Assembly: GCA_024275365.1 (NCBI GenBank)
Contig: JAJRZG010000255.1
Coordinates: forward strand, 1 to 35,400
DNA length: 35,400 bases
Direction of reading: 5' to 3'
From: Planctomycetota bacterium
GTDB lineage: Bacteria; Planctomycetota; Phycisphaerae; Phycisphaerales; UBA1924
In this document: piece by piece, positions 15,790-23,690 of the stretch
Layout of the letters: each line of letters begins with the position of its first letter
Position numbering within the stretch: the first letter of the stretch is position 1
Notes under the pieces: model-generated
Databases searched by the model: none
Seen by the model: the letters and a program-made list of their open reading frames with translations, nothing else
What the model was told of the DNA's origin: nothing
Position numbers and translations under genes: made by a program

Positions 15790-16494
15790 ACCACAGCGGT
15801 TCCCGAACAACCGGACGCGGGTGAAGCAGGCGAGAGTGCATCGGCAGATGGCGAAGCGCCCAAGAAAAAGCGTCGCAGGCGCAGACGGGGGAAGAAATCC
15901 AGCACGACAACAGAGACTGCTGCAACCACCGAAGGCCAATCCACAGCCGAGGTGCCGACAACCGAGTCGGATGCCAACGCGGGGGGCCAGGCACAGAACA
16001 ATGCACCGACTGACGAGGCAACCGACGAAGTAACACCCGAAGGCGAAGAACAACCCAAGAAGAAAAAACGGAACCGCCGTTCTCGCCGGAAAAGAAAGCC
16101 ATTTGCCACCGAAGATGCAGATGCACAGACCGAGACCGCCGAAGCAACACCGGCATCTGCACTGGCCGAATCTGCCTCGGATGAGACCGCTTCCCTGAGC
16201 ACCGACACGACTGGAGCAGAGCCCGCCAACTCAGAGCCTGTTGCCAAGAAAGTTAAAAAGAAGCGTCGCCGTCGAAAGCCTGCGGGTGAGACCGCGAGTG
16301 AGTCCCCGAGTGGCTCGGTGAGCAACTCCACCGTTGAGACCAAGCCCGTCGAAGCAAATGCGAAAAAGACAGCAAAGAAAGCCGCCAAGAAGGCTGCGAA
16401 AAAGACTGCTGCCAAGAAAGCCCCCCGCACACTCTACGGCTCCACCCGCCGCAAGATCGGTCCCTCAGAATCCTCCCGGGCACACGAGGAATAA
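15790..16494 (+). pseudogene. Same-frame continuation of the RNase E/G tail after TAA
   Basis: 234 codons in the same frame as the RNase, with no other stop until TAA at 16492-16494. The style is identical to the tail before the stop: acidic Thr/Ala/Glu spacers alternate with basic blocks (PKKKRRRRRRGKK, QPKKKKRNRRSRRKRK, KKVKKKRRRRK). A histone H1-like Lys/Ala segment (AKKTAKKAAKKAAKK) and a terminal segment (LYGSTRRKIGPSESS) follow. A single change from GAA to TAA would explain the break. It could be a true nonsense mutation, a sequencing error, or a site of readthrough. I see no separate start with a ribosome site. Confidence 0.7.
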
Positions 16495-16524
16495 CGCGGT
16501 GTACGAAGAGTTCATGGGTGTCTT

Positions 16525-16610
16525 TACGAGCCCCGAGCGCAAGCTCGGGTTTGTGAATGGCCGATTGTCACAGGCATGTCCCAATCCTGTGCTTGCGCAC
16601 AGGGCTCGTA
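16525..16610 (+). repeat. Family-B repeat copy 2 (86 bp, paired GCAA hairpins)
   Basis: Same orientation and the same length as the copy at 3817-3902. The ends are TACGAGCCC and GGGCTCGTA. The left hairpin is CCCGAGC-GCAA-GCTCGGG. The right hairpin read on the minus strand is CCTGTGC-GCAA-GCACAGG. It lies between the end of the RNase tail frame and the convergent sulfotransferase gene and may act as a terminator for both. Confidence 0.8.
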
Positions 16611-16639
16611 GAAACACACGAGCTATATTCGCAATCTCT

Positions 16640-17401
16640 TCACCCACCATACCAATATCTCGCCAAATCCTCGGAAAACGCAGCATCAAACTCCGCGTCG
16701 AGATCGGGATCGATGTGGTCGAGGCTCTGCCCCGTCGCGCCTTTGTTAAGAAACATCGCCTCCCGCGCGAGCGATTCCCGCCCACCCCGGAAGAGGCTCT
16801 CACCGCCTCGGGCCTTCTCTTTGCGTTCGATCTCTCTCATGCGCCAAAAGTCAGAAAGCTCGACAGCACGGGCGACCTTCGCCTCGTCGATCGCCTCACC
16901 AGCAAACTCGAGCATCGTCCGAAGCTCGCGGGCAGTGTCGGCCTTGATCGCCTCGTAGCTGGTCACGAGCACGGGGAATCGGTCGGTTGTCGTCCAGCTC
17001 TCGGCGTGCTGTGTCCAGGAGCCAAAGCCCATCTCGATCCATGTCGGGTCGCCGCCACGGTCGATGAATGTGCGCGCATAGGAGGTCGCATCAAGCCGGG
17101 ATGCCTGTTCGAGCCGGGCGTAGTTCATGCCGCTGAGCAGGATGTCCTTTGGGTGACGGGTGATAACAATCGCCCTGTCTGTCATGCCGAGATAGGGCAG
17201 GGTGTCAGTGAGCACAAAGTGTGTTTTCACGAATAGTTTTTCGCTCGAAGTGTCAATTCGCCCTGCGGGACGGTGCAAATCCGGGATGCGGCGGTTGAGA
17301 TCGAGTGAGTTGCGGGGCTCACCCCACAAATAATGGTGCAGCAGGAACCGCACCCAGGTGTTGCCGCTCTTGGGATAGCTCGCAAGCCAGACGACCTTCA
17401 T
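16640..17401 (-). CDS. Sulfotransferase family protein
   Basis: 253 residues. Sulfotransferases move a sulfuryl group from PAPS to a hydroxyl or amine. The 5'-phosphosulfate loop is YPKSGNTWVRFLL at residues 9-21. The 3'-phosphate loop is TRHPKDILLSGMNYARL. A conserved FVKTHF provides the region around the catalytic residue. The size fits bacterial PF00685 members. The start overlaps the stop of the glycosyltransferase gene (ATGA), so both are made from one message. This suggests that the sulfotransferase modifies a glycan or glycoprotein made by its neighbour, though the acceptor is not known. Confidence 0.85.
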   Translation of the reverse strand: MKVVWLASYPKSGNTWVRFLLHHYLWGEPRNSLDLNRRIPDLHRPAGRIDTSSEKLFVKTHFVLTDTLPYLGMTDRAIVITRHPKDILLSGMNYARLEQASRLDATSYARTFIDRGGDPTWIEMGFGSWTQHAESWTTTDRFPVLVTSYEAIKADTARELRTMLEFAGEAIDEAKVARAVELSDFWRMREIERKEKARGGESLFRGGRESLAREAMFLNKGATGQSLDHIDPDLDAEFDAAFSEDLARYWYGG

Positions 17402-19155
17402 CGGGTGGCTCCCTGTGCTCGCACCAATGCTGCGTACGCCCCGTGCAGCCTGTCACAAAACGCGGTCTGGTCCATCAAGTACGAGGCCTTCATGCGCGCG
17501 CGCAGCGAAGTACGGAGTGTTGCGAGCTTCTCCATATCACTTGCCAACGCCGCAGCGATCTCGATGTACCGTTCCGTATCCGACGCGATGCACTCCTCCA
17601 ACCCCACCGCAAAGAGCAGCGAGACCCCCACCCGCCCCGCGTGCAACTGCCCGGAAAGCGTGACGACGGGCACACCCATCCACAACGCCTCGCAGGTGGT
17701 CGTTGTCCCGGCATAGGGGAAGGTATCGAGTGCGATATCGACATGCGCGTAGGCTGCCATATGGTCGGCGGTGTCACCAGTCGGGGCGAGCGGCTCGATG
17801 CGATCGACCTCGACACCCCGGGCGGTGAGTTCTCCCACGATGCTCGCTCGCGTCGGCTCATCGGTGAACGCCGCGTTTTTCAGAACGAGCCTCGAACCAG
17901 GCACTCGCGCGAGCAGCCTTGCCCAGACATCGAGCACACCCGGTGTGGTTTTGGCGAGGTTGTTGAATGAGCCAAACGAGATGCGCCCCCGCTCGATCGC
18001 TGGCAGAGGCAAGACTTGCGGGGCGTGTTCGGGCTCGCTATAGCACCACGCGCAGGGGTCGAGCCTGATGAGTCTTTCGCTGCACCACACCTCGGCACCA
18101 TCGGGATCGGTTCGGCTGTCCACAACGCGAGCATCGATCGCGGGGTTGCCCGTCGTTGCTGGATAGCCCAGCATGCTCACCTGTACCGGTGCCATGCGGG
18201 CAGCAAGGGCGGTCTGGCGGTTGCCGACCGAATGGCCGGAGAGCTCGACGAGCAGGTCGATCCCGTCGCTTCTGGCCATGCTGACCAGTTCGGCATCGCT
18301 GAGGCTGGCAGCCTCTCTCCATGTCACGGTGCGGGCGCGCAGCCGTGCTGACCACGCATCTTGATGAGGTGTCGTGTCATAACAAAAGACTTCGACCCGG
18401 TCATCGCTTGCCAGTGCGGGCTCGAGAAACGCTGCGACGGGGTGGTCGCGGAAGTCGGCTGAGAGGTACCCGATGCGGAGTCGGGGGGCACTCGGATCGA
18501 TCGTCTTGAGCTCTGGCAGGTCGCCAGCAAATCGCTTCGCTGCAAGCGTGTGCAGGCGGCCGAGTGTGCGGTGGGTTTCGAGGAGTTGCTCGGGTGTCGA
18601 TGCGTCGTCATAGTTCATCGCAGCGGTGAGCAGCGTGTTGAGCGTGATGCTCGGGCCGAGCGTGTCGATCGCAGTGCGGAGTGCTTTGACCGCTTCGTGC
18701 GCGCGCCCGGTGACGATGAGGCACGACCCGAGGTTGGCAGCCGCCTCTGGGTTGTCGGGGGCAAGTCGGTGCGCCTCTCTGGCCTCGTGCTCTGCATCGC
18801 AGAGCCGACCCAGGCTGAGCAGCACCCCGGCGAGCCCGACGCGGGCTGGGGCGTAGGCATCGTCGGCATCCAGCGCGAGCCGATAGTGTTCGAGCGCTTC
18901 TTCCATTCGGCCTGCGCTTGTCAGCACGCCGGCATGGTTGCTCTCAAACTGCGGCCTGCCGGGGGCCATTTTCGAGGCCCGTTCGAGGTTGAAGAGCGCC
19001 TGGTCGAGCCGCCCGATACGGCTCTGGAGCACGCCTAGGAAGTGGTAGGCATCAGGCGGGGCACCGCGTTTCTGTGTCATGCGTTCGAGCACCGCGATGG
19101 CGGGCTTGAGCCGCCCCTGCTGGGACATGGCGAGGGCGTGCTGAATGGTCTGCAT
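17398..19155 (-). CDS. TPR / SPINDLY-type O-linked glycosyltransferase (OGT, GT41 family)
   Basis: 585 residues from the ATG at 19155 (MQTIQHALAMSQQGRL). The open frame reaches 19266, but that part is a palindromic repeat. Residues 1-190 are TPR repeats (for example AYHFLGVLQSRIGRLDQALFN and AAANLGSCLIVTGRAHEAV). The catalytic part begins RIGYLSADFRDHPVAAFLEP and has HSVGNRQTALAARMAPVQVS, ISFGSFNNLAKTTPGVLDVW, DIALDTFPYAGTTTTCEALW, and GVPVVTLSGQLHAGRVG, all GT41 signatures. Such enzymes add a sugar to Ser or Thr of proteins. It overlaps the downstream sulfotransferase by four bases. Confidence 0.9.
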   Translation of the reverse strand: MQTIQHALAMSQQGRLKPAIAVLERMTQKRGAPPDAYHFLGVLQSRIGRLDQALFNLERASKMAPGRPQFESNHAGVLTSAGRMEEALEHYRLALDADDAYAPARVGLAGVLLSLGRLCDAEHEAREAHRLAPDNPEAAANLGSCLIVTGRAHEAVKALRTAIDTLGPSITLNTLLTAAMNYDDASTPEQLLETHRTLGRLHTLAAKRFAGDLPELKTIDPSAPRLRIGYLSADFRDHPVAAFLEPALASDDRVEVFCYDTTPHQDAWSARLRARTVTWREAASLSDAELVSMARSDGIDLLVELSGHSVGNRQTALAARMAPVQVSMLGYPATTGNPAIDARVVDSRTDPDGAEVWCSERLIRLDPCAWCYSEPEHAPQVLPLPAIERGRISFGSFNNLAKTTPGVLDVWARLLARVPGSRLVLKNAAFTDEPTRASIVGELTARGVEVDRIEPLAPTGDTADHMAAYAHVDIALDTFPYAGTTTTCEALWMGVPVVTLSGQLHAGRVGVSLLFAVGLEECIASDTERYIEIAAALASDMEKLATLRTSLRARMKASYLMDQTAFCDRLHGAYAALVRAQGATR

Positions 19156-19189
19156 GGGCGTTGGCACGGGGGAGGGTATGGAGTTGAAT

Positions 19190-19251
19190 GGTGGCACGGC
19201 TCTCCGAGCCGTGAGGGAATCAAGACACACGGCTCGGAGAGCCGTGCCACC
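19190..19251. repeat. Family-A palindrome pair (62 bp) just upstream of the OGT start
   Basis: Two inverted copies: 19190-19213 begins GGTGGC followed by ACGGCTCTCCGAGCCGT, and 19228-19251 is its reverse complement ending GCCACC. A partial third end (GCCGTGCCACC) lies at 19256-19266. The pair occupies the gap between nnrD and the OGT start codon, so it is probably in the OGT leader. Confidence 0.9.
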
Positions 19252-19274
19252 AGAAAGCCGTGCCACCGAAACAT

Positions 19275-20267
19275 CTACGCCCCTTTACGGATTGACTCGG
19301 CGCACCCTGGGATCAGGTCGGCAAGCTCGCTTGCAAGCAGGCCAGCCGAGGCTTTGTGCTGCTCGGCCCAGCGTTCGCCAGCGAGGGCATGGACCAACAC
19401 ACCGGCGCGGGCGGTCTCGAAGAGATCAGAGGTATGTACCGGCTGGAAGCCGGTCCCACGGGCTGAAACCGCCTGGACGCCGGTCCCGCATCCTGCAACA
19501 CCCTGCCCGATCAGCCCTGCAATCACGCCGGTGAGCACATCGCCTGTGCCGGCGGTGCCCAGGCAGGCGTGCCCCCTCGGGCAGACCCACAAGCGGTGGC
19601 CATCGGTGACGACTGTGCCCGCGCCCTTGAGCACCACGATGCACCCGAGCTTCTGGGCCATCGCTTGGGCAGCAGCCGGGCGTTGGGCGGGGTCGGTCGG
19701 GTCGAGCGTGATCTTGAGCGGCCCAGCCAGCCTTCGGAACTCGCCGGGGTGGGGTGTCAGGACAGCAGAGGCCCGGAAGTCGCGGGCAAGCTCAGGAATG
19801 CCGGCAAGGGCGTTGATCGCGTCGGCATCGACAACAACCGGGAGGGTGTCCTGCATCACCGCGCGGAGCGTGACCGCTTCGACTCCCTGGCTACCCTCGG
19901 TGTCACTCCCCAGCCCAGGCCCAACGGCGAGGGCATCGCACGAAGCAAAGACCGAATCAAGCAGGGCGGCTGCCTCGTGGGCGATGATGGTGCCCGTCGA
20001 GTCTGTCGGCAGCACGACTCCCGTTGCTGAGGGCGTGATGGCGAGCGCCCCGGCAAGCACGGGCTCGGGGCAGACAAGCCGGGCGAGCCCAGCGCCAGCC
20101 CGGAGCGCACCGAGGGCTGCGAGGGCGGGCGCACCGATCATCATCGCGCCACCCGAGACACACCCCCCGATCACCGCGATGGTGCCAAACGATCCCTTGT
20201 GCCCGAGGGGGTCACGGGCAGGCAGGCAGGGCTCTGGGAGGTCTGGTTCGGGGGGGTCTCTTGTCAC
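19275..20267 (-). CDS. nnrD: ADP-dependent NAD(P)H-hydrate dehydratase with palindromic-repeat insert
   Basis: 330 residues from a GTG at 20267, overlapping the upstream stop (GTGA). It repairs hydrated NAD(P)H, using ADP. Ribokinase-like signatures: GHKGSFGTIAVIGG, a Gly/Ala-rich nucleotide region (GGAMMIGAPALAALGALRAG), DALAVGPGLG, VVVDADAINAL, LTPHPGEF, VVLKGAGTVVTDG, and GTAGTGDVLTGVIAGL. The epimerase domain found in fused Nnr proteins is absent. Between GVIAGLIGQGVA and LFETARAGVLVHALAG, which normally lie close together, there is an insert of about 20 residues encoded by two family-C repeats (GTGVQAV and GTGFQPV). The insert is in frame, so the protein is probably still made. Confidence 0.9.
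   Translation of the reverse strand: MTRDPPEPDLPEPCLPARDPLGHKGSFGTIAVIGGCVSGGAMMIGAPALAALGALRAGAGLARLVCPEPVLAGALAITPSATGVVLPTDSTGTIIAHEAAALLDSVFASCDALAVGPGLGSDTEGSQGVEAVTLRAVMQDTLPVVVDADAINALAGIPELARDFRASAVLTPHPGEFRRLAGPLKITLDPTDPAQRPAAAQAMAQKLGCIVVLKGAGTVVTDGHRLWVCPRGHACLGTAGTGDVLTGVIAGLIGQGVAGCGTGVQAVSARGTGFQPVHTSDLFETARAGVLVHALAGERWAEQHKASAGLLASELADLIPGCAESIRKGA
19437..19490. repeat. Tandem family-C palindromes inside nnrD
   Basis: Two direct copies of a CCGGCTGGAAGCCGGTCCC-like unit, at 19437-19459 and 19466-19490. The second has variant arms (ACCGCCTGGACGCCGGTCCC). Both lie inside the reading frame of nnrD. The shared core GGCTTCCAGCC is also seen at 24929, 25007, 31881 and 32029. Confidence 0.85.
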
Positions 20268-21739
20268 TTGACCTCCTCGATGTCGATCTCGAGTGTACCA
20301 AGGAGCGGTGCGATGCCCGCAAGCGAGCTGACTGCCTTGCCCTCTTTGAGGCTGCTGACACCAAAGGCGATGTGGGTCGCGTCAAACGGGATGCGATCGC
20401 TCAGAGTTGCGTCGAGGTCGATCCACGCTGGGCCTGCGTCGGTCTCAAGGAGTGCCTGCGTCCACATGTGGTAGCCAAAGACATTGCGCTGCCCGGCAAA
20501 GCGATCGACATAGACCACCCCCACCGCGACGCGCGAGGGGATGCCCGCCGCCCGCAACATGGCTGCCAGCAGCACACCGTGCTCGGAGCAGTCGCCCTTG
20601 CTCGATCGGGCGGTCTCCGAGGCGGTTGCAAAGGCGGTGCCGAGGTTTTTGTCGGAAATATAAGTGAATACGAACCGACGCAATGCCTCCGCCTGGACAC
20701 GAGGCGCATCACCCGCGCTTGCAAGAGCCTGAGCAGTCAGCTCCTGGATCAGCTCATCATCTGCATCGGCATAGGTCGTCGAGGCGAGGAAGAGCTGACG
20801 GTCGGTGTCGCCCGCGGGCACGGGGTTGTTCATGTCCACCGTCACCCGCACCTCGCCGCCAGCGAGCAGCTCGACCTGCTGATACGCCGAGGTCGGCAGC
20901 TCGGGCATCGTCCCCTCGCTCAGACGGACCCTGTAGACCCCCCGCTGTTGCAGGCGGGCAGCACGAATCACCTTGTCCGGCTTGATAAAGGTCGAGACCA
21001 GTATCTCGGCGGGGTCGGCCTCTTCGAGGGCTCGCTCCCGGGTCGAGGCAATCATGGTCATCTCAAGCCCGCCGAGGTTTGTTTCGTTTCGCAGCATCGC
21101 TCCATCAATGGTCAGCCACTCCTTTGCCTCCAAGGTGACCGCGCCGACCTTGGTCGTGCTGGTGACACTGAAGCAGTCTGTCTCTCTCCCGAGCACCTCG
21201 ATCTCTGTCGGGGTGATCTGCGTTCTGACTATCTTGACGATCGCCAAGCCGTTGCTGGGGTCGAGCGTGTGGCTGGTGATCTCGGTCGCACCGGATGCCA
21301 GCCGCTTGGCAAGAAACCGCGACGCCGCAGCCGGGGGGAGCCAGTCACTCTTGGGCAACGGCATGGAGGACTCCCGGGTCTTGCCGTCCTGGGTGCTGGT
21401 GATGTGTACTTCGCCATCTTGGAAGACATAGCGTGTTTCGATGGGAACCTGGCCGAGCGACTGGCTGACAGTCATCTCGATGGGTTCGCCCTTGAGCGAT
21501 TCAACGAACGAGCTGGTTGTCCGGATGGTGATTGCCTGGTCGGAGCGGCCAACCGACATCGACATCTCGGAATATGTGGTGATGGTGTCTTCATCAGTGG
21601 TGACGGTCTCGTGCGACCACCCCGACCGCGAATCGGATATCCATATCTCGTACCAGCGGTCGGTGTCCTGGGCGCTTGCGCGCGACACGAGCACGGGGAG
21701 GAGCAGGAGGACACACGCGAGACAGGGGTGGATCTTCAT
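20264..21739 (-). CDS. Exported transglutaminase-like protein
   Basis: 491 residues. There is a signal peptide at the N-terminus (CLACVLLLLPVLVSRASA, then QDTDRWYEIW). The first 300 residues are strand-rich and bind no motif I know. From about 340 a transglutaminase-core domain follows, with the catalytic Cys in KGDCSEHGVLLAAML, His in NVFGYHMWTQALL and Asp in WIDLDATL, so the triad is complete. Such domains in bacteria act as proteases or amide-bond enzymes in the envelope. The gene overlaps nnrD by four bases, an operon with no obvious shared task. The class with a long N-terminal region resembles planctomycete and myxobacterial exported transglutaminase-like proteins. Confidence 0.85.
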   Translation of the reverse strand: MKIHPCLACVLLLLPVLVSRASAQDTDRWYEIWISDSRSGWSHETVTTDEDTITTYSEMSMSVGRSDQAITIRTTSSFVESLKGEPIEMTVSQSLGQVPIETRYVFQDGEVHITSTQDGKTRESSMPLPKSDWLPPAAASRFLAKRLASGATEITSHTLDPSNGLAIVKIVRTQITPTEIEVLGRETDCFSVTSTTKVGAVTLEAKEWLTIDGAMLRNETNLGGLEMTMIASTRERALEEADPAEILVSTFIKPDKVIRAARLQQRGVYRVRLSEGTMPELPTSAYQQVELLAGGEVRVTVDMNNPVPAGDTDRQLFLASTTYADADDELIQELTAQALASAGDAPRVQAEALRRFVFTYISDKNLGTAFATASETARSSKGDCSEHGVLLAAMLRAAGIPSRVAVGVVYVDRFAGQRNVFGYHMWTQALLETDAGPAWIDLDATLSDRIPFDATHIAFGVSSLKEGKAVSSLAGIAPLLGTLEIDIEEVK

Positions 21740-21831
21740 GGGGAGAGTCTATCGCGTTATGAGAGGTGCGCCTTGGTGGGTATGGCGTCCCTCTTTTGTT
21801 TTTTTAGAAACAGGCATTGCTCAAAGACACT

Positions 21832-22122
21832 TTTTTACCGCAGAGGACGCAGAGTTGCGCTGAGGAAAGGCATGAAGATATTTTTAACCACAGATGAACA
21901 CAGATGAACACAGATAAAGGCAAGAAGATGAGTGGTGGCACGGCTCTCCGAGCCGTGCGAGTTGGATAATGCCCGAAACTCACGGCTCGGAGAGCCGTGC
22001 CACCATGTCCTTCATCTTTCTTCATCTGCCTTTATCTGTGTCAATCTGTGTTCATCTGTGGCAATACTGCCTTTTTCCTCTGCCTTCACTCAGCGAAACT
22101 CTGCGTCCTCAGCGGTAAAAAT
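21832..22122. repeat. Three-level nested inverted repeat (families H, I and A)
   Basis: The gene-free stretch 21740-22137 is almost all repeats. Outer arms (H): TTTTTACCGCAGAGGACGC at about 21835, inverted as GCGTCCTCAGCGGTAAAAA at about 22102-22120. Middle arms (I): AACCACAGATGAACACAGAT at 21886-21905, extended by further copies of the unit, inverted at about 22021-22061. Inner pair (A): 21934-21957 and 21981-22004. Each layer is an imperfect palindrome around the next. It lies between the hydrolase stop and the transglutaminase start and is probably transcribed. Confidence 0.9.
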
Positions 22123-22137
22123 AGAGATGTATCGCCC

Positions 22138-23439
22138 TTACTGCTCGAGTGCATCGAGCCAGTCGAGCAGCGCGGGGGCTTTGGCGGGCAAATACGCCAA
22201 GAAGAGCACCTCGTGCCCGACCGGGGCTGCCCATCGTTCGGGCTCGCCGAGGCGTTGCCAGAGCAGGTCGCCAGTTGCTGCGGGCACCGCCTTGTCTGTG
22301 CTGCCGTGGAGCATGAGGATGGGGATATCAGCCATGCGCGGGGCGGTGTGGTAGCTGTCGAAGGGGGCAGCGTCGAGGTAGAGCTTGGTGAAGCGGTCGG
22401 CTGCATCAGAGAGAGCCGGATCGCGCACGGCTCGGAGAGCCGTGCCACCGTCGGCATCGTCAGCCCATTCGATGCGCACCGCGTTGATCCAGTCGGCGTA
22501 GTTGCTCTCCATCGCGATGGCAGCAAAGTCACACCCCGCCCCGATAAAGACGGCCGCCTTGTATGGACCGGGCTCCCGGGCGACAACGGTGGGCAGGAGC
22601 ATCCCGCCGCCACTCATGCCCAGAGCAACGCGGGTGTCGATCGGGATTTCGGGGCGGGTGTCTGCGATAAAGGCACAAACCGCTTCGGTCGCAAGGGCGT
22701 TCTCGACCGCGCGGTCGCCGAGCTCGTCTGCGATCTCGCGGGCGATGGCTTCGAGGTTGCCCTCGGGGTCGAGCGTGTACGACACTCGTTCTGTAAAGCG
22801 GGAGGAGTGGGTGAGCATGCGGAGCACATGCCAGCCGCGATCGCGGAGCATCCCGACGAGGCTGTCGATCATGGCTTCGGGTGTGCCGAACATCCCGGGG
22901 AGGAAAACAACCACGCCCTTTGATGGTGTCGCGTCTCCTGTACGGGGCGCATAGAGGGCAAACCAGGTGCGTTGGAGTTGCACCGTGTCACCTTCGCGTC
23001 GGTCGGCAGAGAGGTATTCGTAGGCTGCCATGGGCTTTCCTGCCAGGCGAGCGGTGCGCGAGAGCTTGCCCTCGGGCATGCGCACGACGACGGATCCCTC
23101 GCCCTCGAAGCGGACCGTGCTGTTCTTGAGCATGTCGGTTATCCGCGTCGCGTCGGCGACATCGGCCTCCTCCCAGCCCATGCCGAACTCGCTGACCCAG
23201 CGCAACGCCCATGGCCCGACCTTGAGCTCTCGCACCAAAACTGCTTCCCGGGTCGGCCAGGGGAGGGGCTCGGTGGCTGCCGCGGCTGGGGGTTCGGGCT
23301 GATCGGGCTGATCGGGCTGAGTGGCGCACGCAGCCTGAGAGAGTGTCGCTATCGCGGCGAGCAGGAGACACGCGATCCCCCTCCTCCTTGAGGAGGGGGT
23401 GGTCGCGCCAGTGACCGGGGGAGGTGCGGAACTGCACAA
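22138..23439 (-). CDS. Exported alpha/beta hydrolase with repeat-derived N-terminus and internal insert
   Basis: About 433 residues if started at the TTG at 23439; the true start is unclear. The frame is open to an ATG at 23733, but 23377-23676 is repeat DNA and 23733 lies inside galE. A lipoprotein-like signal is seen (RRRGIACLLLAAIATLSQAAC), with its Arg run encoded by a family-E repeat. The hydrolase fold shows VVVFLPGMFGTPEAMIDSL, then the nucleophile elbow GMSGGGMLLP, Asp in MLHGSTDKAVPA and His in APVGHEVLFL. The segment DGGTALRAVRD is encoded by a family-A palindrome. The substrate is not evident; an esterase or carboxymethylenebutenolidase-like enzyme is likely. Confidence 0.75.
   Translation of the reverse strand: MCSSAPPPVTGATTPSSRRRGIACLLLAAIATLSQAACATQPDQPDQPEPPAAAATEPLPWPTREAVLVRELKVGPWALRWVSEFGMGWEEADVADATRITDMLKNSTVRFEGEGSVVVRMPEGKLSRTARLAGKPMAAYEYLSADRREGDTVQLQRTWFALYAPRTGDATPSKGVVVFLPGMFGTPEAMIDSLVGMLRDRGWHVLRMLTHSSRFTERVSYTLDPEGNLEAIAREIADELGDRAVENALATEAVCAFIADTRPEIPIDTRVALGMSGGGMLLPTVVAREPGPYKAAVFIGAGCDFAAIAMESNYADWINAVRIEWADDADGGTALRAVRDPALSDAADRFTKLYLDAAPFDSYHTAPRMADIPILMLHGSTDKAVPAATGDLLWQRLGEPERWAAPVGHEVLFLAYLPAKAPALLDWLDALEQ
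22426..22449. repeat. Family-A palindrome inside the hydrolase gene
   Basis: A single full copy (palindrome ACGGCTCGGAGAGCCGT, then GCCACC) in the coding region. On the minus strand it encodes GGTALRAV without breaking the frame. Confidence 0.9.
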
Positions 23440-23676
23440 ACACCCAAACCCAATGACTTTCGCAGACAATGCACGGATTGCAGCAGAATACGGTGTGGAG
23501 CGAGGCACGCGGGTCGATGTAGAGTGCCGCACCTCCCCCGGCCATCGCTTCGCTCGGCCACCCCCTCCGCAGGGCGGAGGGGGCTCGACGCACCTCCCCC
23601 GGCCATCGCTTCGCTCGGCCACCCCCTCCGCAGGGCGGAGGGGGATCGGGCGGGCGAGATGCCCGCCCCACTGGAG
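23377..23676. repeat. Cluster of three family-E repeats and one family-F repeat
   Basis: E1 at 23377-23429 lies in one direction. E2 (23528-23583) and E3 (23589-23644) lie in tandem in the other. Each E unit has a first hairpin of the CCCCCTCC/GGAGGGGG kind, a second hairpin of variable sequence, and GGGGGAGGTGCG at the far end. E3 is followed by family F (23645-23676, hairpin GCGGGCGAGATGCCCGC). The unique sequence 23430-23527 between E1 and E2 shows no gene. E1 abuts the signal-peptide coding region of the hydrolase. Confidence 0.9.
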
Positions 23677-23690
23677 GGGAATGCAGCAGG

